Shown: positions 27,900 through 35,130 of the stretch, piece after piece
Numbering within the stretch: the first letter of the stretch is position 1
Layout: every line of letters begins with the position of its first letter
Assembly: GCA_016743945.1 (NCBI GenBank)
Contig: JADGFI010000001.1
Location: forward strand, 147,891-211,890
Reading direction: 5' to 3'
Origin: Desulfobacteraceae bacterium
GTDB taxonomy: Bacteria; Desulfobacterota; Desulfobacteria; Desulfobacterales; Desulfobacteraceae
DNA length: 64,000 nucleotides
Position numbers and translations under genes: made by a program
The notes under the pieces: generated by a model
What the model was told of the DNA's origin: nothing
Databases searched by the model: none
What the model saw: the letters and a program-made list of their open reading frames with translations, nothing else

Positions 27900-29013
27900 T
27901 CCGGCCCGAAAAATATCGGATCCAGAAAACCACCCGGATATATTCACCCTGATGCTGGAACCGGTAAAGGCCTGCAATATTAAATGCCTCTATTGCTATT
28001 CAGACCTGGCACACCAAACCATCATGTCCCATGAAATCCTGGCAGCAGCCATTCAGCAGGCCCTTTCCCATGTCAAGGAGAACCGTTTCAAGGCCCTGCA
28101 TATTATCTGGCATGGGGGGGAGCCCCTGCTGGCCGGGCTTGATTTCTTCCGAACCGCAGCTTCCATTCTTGACAGATATGAATCGGCAATCCCCATTACC
28201 CAGTTTATCCAGACAAATGGGCTTTTGCTGGATGAAGATTTCTGTCTGTTTTTCGGGGATCGGGACATTCAGCTGGGCATTAGTCTGGATGGCCCGGAAG
28301 AACTCCACAATGCCATGCGGAAAACACGGCACGGACAGGGCACCCATGATAAGGTGATGGATAAAATACTGCTTGTGGAAAATACGGGCTTGCCCTTTGG
28401 CCTGTGTATGGTTGTCACTCCTCTTTGCCAGGGCCGGGAAAAAGAGATTTATGGGTTCTTTAAAGGCCTGGGCAAACCCTTCAGGGCAAACCCTATGATC
28501 CCCCCCTTCCACCCGGCTTATAACGAAATAGGCAGGCTGAGACCCGGTGAATACGGTCGATTCATGTGCAAACTCTTTGATGAGTGGATACAAACAGAAA
28601 CCAACCGGATCCAGGTTTCTCCCTTGGACAGCTACCTTCTCAGTCTCACCAGGGGCAAATCCCCGGAGTGCCAGCAACAGCTTTCTTGTGTCGGCACCCA
28701 TATTAGCGTTCGGCCCGACGGATCCCTTGTTTTGTGCAGCCGGTTCCAGGACCATCGTCTTGGCCGGATACAAAAAAACTCTTTTAAACAAATCCATGAT
28801 GCCGGCCCAGGCTCTTCCCTTGCCCAAAGGGCGAACAACCTGACGTGCTGCCGAGCTTGCATCAGCCGGGAAATTTGTCATGGCGGATGTCCCCATAATG
28901 CCGCAGTTTTCTCAGGAGACCCAATGAAACAGGATCCCTTGTGCCAGGACTACCAAATGATCTACACCCATCTGCGCCGGGAACTTAACCGGGTAGCCCA
29001 TGATATTTTATAG
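27892..29013 (+). CDS. radical SAM/SPASM maturase 2
   Basis: A 373-residue protein with CX3CX2C at C28, C32 and C35, the WHGGEPLLAG motif near residue 74 and a canonical SPASM domain: C266, GX4C at C282, then C320-X2-C323-X5-C329-X3-C333 and C351. These ligands bind two auxiliary 4Fe-4S clusters in sactipeptide, cyclophane and related RiPP maturases. It shares overall design with the preceding enzyme, but the two sequences are well separated. The cluster therefore has two distinct maturases, acting either sequentially or as a complex. It overlaps the exporter gene by 14 bases. Confidence 0.88.
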   Translation: MNNPARKISDPENHPDIFTLMLEPVKACNIKCLYCYSDLAHQTIMSHEILAAAIQQALSHVKENRFKALHIIWHGGEPLLAGLDFFRTAASILDRYESAIPITQFIQTNGLLLDEDFCLFFGDRDIQLGISLDGPEELHNAMRKTRHGQGTHDKVMDKILLVENTGLPFGLCMVVTPLCQGREKEIYGFFKGLGKPFRANPMIPPFHPAYNEIGRLRPGEYGRFMCKLFDEWIQTETNRIQVSPLDSYLLSLTRGKSPECQQQLSCVGTHISVRPDGSLVLCSRFQDHRLGRIQKNSFKQIHDAGPGSSLAQRANNLTCCRACISREICHGGCPHNAAVFSGDPMKQDPLCQDYQMIYTHLRRELNRVAHDIL

Positions 29014-30691
29014 TTCTGACATAAAATATCTTATGGGGCTGACCTGCCAATACAAAAGGCAAATTCTCATCCTTCTGGTCATACAGATGGGATGTGCGGC
29101 CCTTTATTCTGTTCAACCCTTTTTTTTTCAGCGCATTGTCAGCCTTGTCATAACCGAATTTTCAGCTACCCTTTTTTTAAAAGGACTGGGCCCAATTGCT
29201 GCACTGGCCCTTACCTATGTCGCTCTTACCTTGCTCCAGGGGATTGGAGGCGCTGTTGCCTGCAAGTTTGCCTCGGATCTGCTCGACCAGCTCCAGACTG
29301 CTTTTTTTGAACAGCTTAACCGGTTGCCCCTGCAAGAGGTTCAACATCAGTCTGCCGGCGAATTCATGACCAAATTCAACACCGATATAAGCCAGACCCA
29401 GGCCCTGATTTCCCACCTGCTGCCCCGGGTCCTCAGGGAGACCGTGACAATCTTGGCGGTGATATCCATTCTCTTCTACGCCTGCCCCGCCACCCTGACC
29501 TTTTTGGCTGTTTTCATTGTCTTAATGACCGCCATTTTTATTGTTAAACTCAACCGGGTTCTGGAAAAATACGCCCGGGATCAGAGGTCAAAATGGGCGG
29601 ATATCAACCGGGTTCTGGACGAAACCGTACAGGGAATCGATACCCTTAAACTGTTTGCAGCAGAAAATGAGAGAAATCGATATTTTAGTAAAAAAACAGC
29701 CTCCTTACGCAGGCTCTCTGTAAAGTCCGGCACAATTGTCAGTATCTTCTCCCCCGTGATTGACCTGATCTCAAAATTTGGCGGTCTTTTACTCGTTCTA
29801 GCAGCCTATCTTATGATCGTAAACAACCAAATTATCATTGATGACTTCCTCTTGTTTTTTTTCTATGTGGGCCTGTTGGAAGCATCTGTATCTGCACTGA
29901 TCAACGCTCTTTCCAATATCCAGCCCCAGAGGGTCAGTGTTGACAATCTGTGTAATTTTTTCAACCGAATGCCTGAAGAGGTCAAAGATCCGGACAAGTC
30001 CAAGTCAATTGACGCCGCCCTCCCCATCAACATTACAGGTCTTGGGTTTGCCTATCCCCGGAGCCGGATGCTTTACTGCCATGCGGATCTTTTTATCCCA
30101 GCCAAGGCGATTACTGTCATCCACGGCCCCAGTGGCAGTGGCAAATCCACCCTGATCAATCTCCTTCTGCGATTTTATACGCCCGGGTCAGGCGAAATCC
30201 GGCTGGGCAAAGAGAATATCTGCAATTTTTCCCCTAGGGAATTGCGGAAAAAGATCAGTGTCGTCACCCAATTTCATTATATCTTCCATGAAACCCTCAA
30301 ACAAAACCTTACCATTGCCGCCCCCTGGTCAAGTGATCAGCAGGTAGAAAGTATCCTTGAAAAAGCCCGGCTTGGGGAATTGGTTCGCCGTCTGCCTGGC
30401 GGTATCCATGAAATACTGGATCCCCGGGGAAAAAATATCAGCGGCGGCGAAAGGCAGCGAATTTGTATGGCCAGACTTTTGTTAAAAAATACCCCCATCC
30501 TTATCCTGGATGAACCCTGGTCCAGCTTGGATGAGTCCTCAAAGGTACTCTTAATTGATATTATCAATCAACTCAAAGCCACTGCCACCATCCTTATTTT
30601 GACCCATGAACTGCCGGTTGCCCTGGATGCGGACCAAGTGTATCAGTTGAAACCAAACAAAGGAAGGTTTGAAGTTGTAAATCACGATTGA
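29000..30691 (+). CDS. ABC exporter (fused permease-ATPase)
   Basis: A 563-residue half-size ABC exporter: six membrane helices in residues 15-300, then an ATPase with Walker [10 protein letters not shown], signature ISGGERQR and Walker B ILILDEP. It lacks the N-terminal C39 peptidase of bacteriocin exporters, so leader removal must be done by another protease, or the product keeps its leader. Position directly after the two maturases, with a 14-base overlap, indicates export of the modified peptide. The final 60 residues are short compared with MsbA-type proteins. Confidence 0.88.
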   Translation: MIFYSSDIKYLMGLTCQYKRQILILLVIQMGCAALYSVQPFFFQRIVSLVITEFSATLFLKGLGPIAALALTYVALTLLQGIGGAVACKFASDLLDQLQTAFFEQLNRLPLQEVQHQSAGEFMTKFNTDISQTQALISHLLPRVLRETVTILAVISILFYACPATLTFLAVFIVLMTAIFIVKLNRVLEKYARDQRSKWADINRVLDETVQGIDTLKLFAAENERNRYFSKKTASLRRLSVKSGTIVSIFSPVIDLISKFGGLLLVLAAYLMIVNNQIIIDDFLLFFFYVGLLEASVSALINALSNIQPQRVSVDNLCNFFNRMPEEVKDPDKSKSIDAALPINITGLGFAYPRSRMLYCHADLFIPAKAITVIHGPSGSGKSTLINLLLRFYTPGSGEIRLGKENICNFSPRELRKKISVVTQFHYIFHETLKQNLTIAAPWSSDQQVESILEKARLGELVRRLPGGIHEILDPRGKNISGGERQRICMARLLLKNTPILILDEPWSSLDESSKVLLIDIINQLKATATILILTHELPVALDADQVYQLKPNKGRFEVVNHD

Positions 30692-31017
30692 TACCTAGCC
30701 CATAAAGTATTAACAAATAAACAAATTGCTTGGTATAGCATGGCTTTTAAAAATCTGGTGGGTGACCATGGAATGGTTAAGGCCCGTTTGAATCTTTTCC
30801 AGAGACAGGTGCTGGTGAACCGGATCATTCCATAAAAAAATTGGTTTGATTTGGAATTCTGTACAAATAGTGCTTGCCATTTAAAATAATTATGCTAAGT
30901 ATTAAACTCAATTATAGAAGGGTTTATCATTGTTTCGCATGGCTTTCTACGGGTCCTTTGGATTCATTCTAAGGAGAGCTGTAAACGGTCAAACATTAAC
31001 TTTTTAGGAGAAGTCCG
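30692..31017. other. intergenic region between the RiPP exporter and amino-acid ABC genes
   Basis: No convincing gene. A 31-codon frame (30740-30835) lacks a ribosome binding site. ATGGAATG (30768-30775) and CATTCCAT (30826-30833) are inverted, with a 50-base spacer, followed by seven A residues. TTGCCA (30874-30879) and TAAGTA (30896-30901), 16 bp apart, are a weak promoter candidate for the binding-protein gene. Confidence 0.35.
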
Positions 31018-31839
31018 ATGAAAAAAGTACTTATTTCTTTATTTGCTATGGCATTTCTTTTTGTATCAGCACCTGTGTTTGCAGATGATATTAAGCTTGC
31101 CAAAACATCCACCATTGAAGCCATCGTAAAATCCGGCAAACTTCGCGTTGGAATGGAATCAGGCTACCTTCCCTTTGAGATGACCAATACCAAGGGAAAA
31201 TACATCGGGTTTGACGTGGATATGGGAAAAGCCCTTGCAAAAGCCATGAAAGTAAAATACGAACCTGTCAATACTGCCTGGGACGGTATTATTCCGGGTC
31301 TTATCACCGACAAGTATGATATCATCATCTCGGGTATGACCTGTACCCAGGAAAGAAACCTGGCCATCAATTTTACCGATCCCTACATTGTTATCGGACA
31401 GGCAATCCTTCTTAACAAAAAACATGAAGGCAAAGTATTATCCTACAAAGACCTTAATGACCCCAAGTTCACTATTACTTCCAAACTGGGAACCACCGGA
31501 GAACAAGCGGTTAAGAGAATGATCCCCAAGGCCACCTATAAATCATTTGAAGTTGAAACAGAAGCCTGCATGGAAGTTATCCAGGGCAATGCAGATGCAA
31601 CGGTTTACGACCTTCCCTTGATTGAGATCGTGCAGGCCCAGCATGGTGCCGGTAAAACAATTGCCCTGAACGAGCCCTTTACCTTTGAACCCCTTGCAAT
31701 GGCGGTTAGAAAAGGCGACCCAGATTTTCTTAATTTTCTGAATAATTTTTTACGCCAGTACAAAAACGATGGAAGATATGACAAAGCCTATGAAAAATGG
31801 ATCAAATCCGATAAATGGCAGAAAGACCTTCAAAAATAG
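31018..31839 (+). CDS. polar amino-acid ABC transporter, periplasmic binding protein
   Basis: A 273-residue solute-binding protein of family 3 (GlnH/FliY type). A classical signal peptide ends at about A22 (APVFA before DD). The mature protein shows LRVGMESGYLPFEM, GFDVDMGKALA and the second-lobe motif YDLPLIEI. It should deliver a polar or acidic amino acid to the permease encoded next. GGAG lies before the ATG. A strong hairpin terminator directly after it probably makes the binding protein more abundant than the membrane components. Confidence 0.9.
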   Translation: MKKVLISLFAMAFLFVSAPVFADDIKLAKTSTIEAIVKSGKLRVGMESGYLPFEMTNTKGKYIGFDVDMGKALAKAMKVKYEPVNTAWDGIIPGLITDKYDIIISGMTCTQERNLAINFTDPYIVIGQAILLNKKHEGKVLSYKDLNDPKFTITSKLGTTGEQAVKRMIPKATYKSFEVETEACMEVIQGNADATVYDLPLIEIVQAQHGAGKTIALNEPFTFEPLAMAVRKGDPDFLNFLNNFLRQYKNDGRYDKAYEKWIKSDKWQKDLQK

Positions 31840-31860
31840 ATTGGTTGTGTAGATTTAATG

Positions 31861-31897
31861 GGGCCGACAGTGGGTGTCTTCTGTCGGCCCGTTTTTT
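31861..31897 (+). terminator. intra-operon terminator after the binding-protein gene
   Basis: GGGCCGACAG (31861-31870) pairs perfectly with CTGTCGGCCC (31881-31890) around a 10-base loop and is followed by six T residues. It lies between the binding-protein gene and the permease gene, so partial read-through would set their ratio. Confidence 0.85.
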
Positions 31898-31912
31898 AAG
31901 GCAAACCTAGGA

Positions 31913-32929
31913 ATGGAACAAAAAATGTCCAATATAAAGCGGCTCAGCAACCCCACGGCCTATGCATTTTCTGTTGTCGGTTTCATCGCATTGATGATTT
32001 TGGTATTCGGATCCGTATATTATGCAACCGTGGCAGTGGAATACCAATGGCGCTGGTTCAAAATCCCCAAATATTTCATGTACCAGGAGGCTATCACCCT
32101 TTATGTGGAAGCGGATGGAGAAATAGACACCATAGCACCCAACAAGGACAAGTTTGATATTGTCATCACAGATGAGGACGGGAAAAAAACATTTACCGTT
32201 CCCGCTGAATCCTTTGACTGGGATGAAGGGGACTCTCTTTCTCCGGGTGATATCCTTGCCCAATACAAGGGGGAGTGGAAGCCGGGGCTTATGGCCAAGG
32301 GCCTGTGGATAACCTTGAAGATCAGTTTTATCTCCACAATTTTTGGCATCCTTCTGGGAATCATCGGGGGGGTTGCCAGGGTGTCGGATACCCCGATTCT
32401 GAAATGGTCGGCCATCACCTATGTTGAAATTATCCGGGGATCACCTTTACTGGTTCAGATCATGATTTTTTATTTTGTTCTGGGAACCACCATGAATAAA
32501 ATATTGATGATGAACGGAATACCAAAGCTCCCGCCTGAGTGGTATGGTATCATGGCCTTGTCCATCTTCACCGGTGCTTATGTGGTTGAAATTGTCAGGG
32601 CGGGTATTGAAGCCATTCATCCCGGACAGGTGGAAGCAGCCAGGTCCGCCGGCATGGGCTATTTTCAATGTATGTTTTATATTATTCTTCCCCAGGCATT
32701 AAAGACGATTTTACCCCCCCTGGCCGGCCAATTTATTAATTTGATCAAAGATTCATCCCTGTTGGGTATGATTTCCATTCGGGAATTGACAAAAGCAACC
32801 CGTGAAGGTATTACCACAAGCCTTCAGACCTTTGAACTGTGGATTTTATGTGCAGTTCTCTACCTGCTCATGACCTTTACGCTTTCCATGTTTGTTCAGT
32901 ATCTGGAAAGGAGGACAGCCCAAAAATGA
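31913..32929 (+). CDS. polar amino-acid ABC transporter permease with extra periplasmic segment
   Basis: The protein is 338 residues long from ATG 31913; an alternative ATG is at 31925. The frame upstream runs into the terminator hairpin and is not coding. The C-terminal 210 residues are a standard HisM/GlnP-type permease with the EAA motif ([13 protein letters not shown]). The N-terminus adds a membrane segment (about 18-40) and an acidic domain of roughly 80 residues (ending [11 protein letters not shown]) before the permease core. Most GlnP-like permeases are about 220 residues, so this insertion is unusual; it probably lies in the periplasm and may contact the binding protein. Confidence 0.87.
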   Translation: MEQKMSNIKRLSNPTAYAFSVVGFIALMILVFGSVYYATVAVEYQWRWFKIPKYFMYQEAITLYVEADGEIDTIAPNKDKFDIVITDEDGKKTFTVPAESFDWDEGDSLSPGDILAQYKGEWKPGLMAKGLWITLKISFISTIFGILLGIIGGVARVSDTPILKWSAITYVEIIRGSPLLVQIMIFYFVLGTTMNKILMMNGIPKLPPEWYGIMALSIFTGAYVVEIVRAGIEAIHPGQVEAARSAGMGYFQCMFYIILPQALKTILPPLAGQFINLIKDSSLLGMISIRELTKATREGITTSLQTFELWILCAVLYLLMTFTLSMFVQYLERRTAQK

Positions 32930-33657
32930 TTGAAATCAACAATATTTATAAGACCTTTTATGTCCCCCACGAGGTAAAGGCCCTGGTGAACGTTACAAAC
33001 AAGATAGAAGCAGGAGAAGTCGTTGTGGTCATCGGGCCCTCGGGTTCCGGAAAAAGTACTTTTTTAAGATGCCTGAACCGTTTGGAAACAGCAGACCACG
33101 GCCAGATTTTGGTGGATGGGGTTGATATCTTTGATCCTAAAACCGATATCAATAAAGTCAGAGCGGAAATGGGTATGGTCTTCCAGTCCTTTAATCTCTT
33201 TCCCCACCAGACGATTTTGGGCAATGTCTGTCTGGCCCAGCAGCTGGTCCGAAAACGGAGTAAAAAAGAACGGGAAGAAAAGGCCATGATGCTCCTTGAA
33301 AAGGTGGGAATTGCCGAAAAAGCCCATGCCCATCCCTCCAATCTTTCCGGAGGGCAGCAACAGCGGGTAGCCATTGCAAGGGCCCTTGCCATGGATCCCA
33401 AAATCATGCTTTTTGATGAGCCCACATCAGCGCTTGATCCGGAGATGATCGGCGAAGTTCTGGATGTCATGAAAACCCTGGCAAAGGAAGGCATGACCAT
33501 GGTCTGTGTGACCCATGAAATGGGATTTGCCCGGGAGGTGGGTGATCGGGTAATCTTCATGGACGAGGGTCAGGTCGTTGAAGAGGGCACACCGGAACAT
33601 TTTTTTACCGCCCCCAGCCACGACCGGACCAAGTTGTTTTTAAAACAGATTCTCTAA
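32926..33657 (+). CDS. polar amino-acid ABC transporter ATP-binding protein
   Basis: A 243-residue ATPase of the GlnQ/HisP type with Walker [10 protein letters not shown] (about 34-42), Q-loop FQSFNLFPH, signature LSGGQQQR and Walker [16 protein letters not shown]. The start ATG overlaps the permease stop (ATGA), and AAGGAGG lies just before it. It energises the uptake system formed with the two preceding genes. A terminator follows. Confidence 0.93.
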   Translation: MIEINNIYKTFYVPHEVKALVNVTNKIEAGEVVVVIGPSGSGKSTFLRCLNRLETADHGQILVDGVDIFDPKTDINKVRAEMGMVFQSFNLFPHQTILGNVCLAQQLVRKRSKKEREEKAMMLLEKVGIAEKAHAHPSNLSGGQQQRVAIARALAMDPKIMLFDEPTSALDPEMIGEVLDVMKTLAKEGMTMVCVTHEMGFAREVGDRVIFMDEGQVVEEGTPEHFFTAPSHDRTKLFLKQIL

Positions 33658-33682
33658 AGCGATTTAATTGAAGCGTGATGCA

Positions 33683-33724
33683 GCCTCGGTCGGGAAGTCT
33701 TTTCTGACCGAGGCCTTTTTTTTT
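33683..33724 (+). terminator. Rho-independent terminator of the amino-acid ABC operon
   Basis: GCCTCGGTC (33683-33691) pairs with GACCGAGGC (33706-33714) around a 14-base loop and is followed by nine T residues. Confidence 0.9.
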
Positions 33725-33939
33725 CTGCTCTATGTCATCCTCCCATCAGATCAACCGTCTTGTATAATAAAACCTTTCCCAATTTGTGCCTGGAGTTGTC
33801 TGCTAAAATTTAAAGGGTGGATCAAAAGCCCCTCTCAGACCATTGACACAGGGAGCTGATTTGCTTATATTTTTTATAAGGAACCTTAATTAAAATTTAT
33901 CCGCCCTGCACCGGTTTTTATAAAAGGAGTACACAACAA

Positions 33940-34689
33940 ATGACAACAGCCTATACCATCCATCCCATTGTCATGGGAACCAAGGTGTTTGACAAAAGTT
34001 ACATGACCTATCAATATGGCCAGGGAGAGACTTACACCATTCCCATTTTTACCTGGCTGATACAGGGGGGAGACCAGACTCTCCTGGTGGATACCGGCGA
34101 AATGAATCCCATACAGTCCCAGGACCGGGAAGAGGCTATTGGAGGGAAAATTTATACATTTGAACAAGGCCTGGCAGAGTATGGACTGACACCGGCAGAC
34201 ATTGATATTGTCGTCCATACACATCTGCATATGGACCATTGTGAAAATGATTATAAATGTGAAAATGCCCTTTTTTATATCCATGAGCAGGAACTTGCAT
34301 CTGTTCACACTCCCCATCCCCTGGATTACCGGTATCTATCGGACTATATCGACGATATTGAAGAAAACGGTCAGATCAGGATTATCACAAAAGATACGGA
34401 GATAATTGACGGTATCCGGGTGATGCATACCCCGGTTCACACAAAAGGCGGCCTCACCGTTTTTATCAACACCCAAAAAGGTCTTGCCGCTATCACGGGA
34501 TTTTGTATCATCGACGAAAATTACAATCCTCCTCCTGAAATTCGGGGGATGGAAATGGACCTGATTCCGCCGGGCACCCATGTAGATGCTTATTCTGCCT
34601 ACGATATAATGGAAAGGGTCCAACGAGAGGCTGATATTCTCATCCCCCTCCACGAACCCCGATTTGCTGCCATAAAAGTTATTGGATAA
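33940..34689 (+). CDS. metallo-beta-lactamase-fold hydrolase, AHL lactonase-like
   Basis: A 249-residue metallo-hydrolase. HTHLHMDH (about 93-100) is the HXHXDH di-zinc motif, with further ligands in TPVHTKGG (about 167) and a C-terminal His (PLHEPRF). The spacing and the absence of a signal peptide resemble N-acyl-homoserine lactonases of the AiiA/AttM group, which open the lactone ring of quorum-sensing signals. The second motif has HTKG where lactonases usually have HTPGH, so a different ester or lactone substrate is quite possible. AAGGAG precedes the ATG. It seems to be transcribed alone. Confidence 0.75.
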   Translation: MTTAYTIHPIVMGTKVFDKSYMTYQYGQGETYTIPIFTWLIQGGDQTLLVDTGEMNPIQSQDREEAIGGKIYTFEQGLAEYGLTPADIDIVVHTHLHMDHCENDYKCENALFYIHEQELASVHTPHPLDYRYLSDYIDDIEENGQIRIITKDTEIIDGIRVMHTPVHTKGGLTVFINTQKGLAAITGFCIIDENYNPPPEIRGMEMDLIPPGTHVDAYSAYDIMERVQREADILIPLHEPRFAAIKVIG

Positions 34690-34772
34690 TTTTTATTTTC
34701 CAAACCTTTTCTGTCCCTTTTATCATAAGGGCCAGAAGGGGTTTCTCCCTTCCAGATACCCTTTTTTTTGCC

Positions 34773-34829
34773 TATTTTTTAAAAAAAAATATTTTTTTAT
34801 TTGTGCCACAATGTGGCATATGCTATACT
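34773..34829 (+). promoter_or_regulatory. cooS promoter with UP-like tract and embedded palindrome
   Basis: TTGTGC (34801-34806) and TATACT (34824-34829) are separated by exactly 17 bp. The 15-bp near-perfect palindrome TGCCACAATGTGGCA (34804-34818) overlaps the -35 and the spacer, which suits a repressor. The preceding 28 bases are almost entirely A and T, like an UP element. The palindrome matches neither the CooA nor the CRP consensus closely. Confidence 0.6.
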
Positions 34830-34845
34830 GATTTCAAATTTATCG

Positions 34846-35065
34846 CCTTGGTGGATGGAATTGGCAAGCAAAGAAGCTAACTACTTAAACTTTTTGGAAT
34901 AAATTTGTCTAAGACAGGATCACGAAAACAGGATCAATTGTTTTAACCTGCCATTCCAAACCAAGGTTTTAAGACAGCAACGGAATTTTCTATTTTAAGA
35001 GTCTAGGAATTTGCATTTAGCCGTTAGCTAATGCCTAAATGCTAAAAGCCCGCGCGCTAGCGCGC
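34846..35065 (+). promoter_or_regulatory. long structured 5' leader of cooS
   Basis: A long-range stem is formed by CCTTGG (34846-34851) with CCAAGG (34961-34966), TGGAAT (34856-34861) with ATTCCA (34953-34958), and GGC (34863-34865) with GCC (34950-34952). Inside it the octamer CAGGATCA occurs twice (34915-34922, 34929-34936). A second stem-loop pairs GCATTTAG (35013-35020) with CTAAATGC (35035-35042). A 14-bp palindrome, GCGCGCTAGCGCGC (35052-35065), follows about 50 bases before the ribosome binding site. I recognise no known riboswitch. Together these occupy most of a roughly 295-base untranslated region. Confidence 0.5.
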
Positions 35066-35130
35066 TAATTCAAACTTTGCCCATAATTTGGCGCAACAGA
35101 TGCTTTCAATCAATTTTAAAGGAGATACTT

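Noticed and set aside
31874..31912. GTG start for the amino-acid permease
   Set aside because: The codon lies in the loop of the terminator hairpin; ATG 31913 or 31925 gives a normal start.
33668..33859. 63-codon frame after the amino-acid ABC operon
   Set aside because: Runs through the Rho-independent terminator at 33683-33724.
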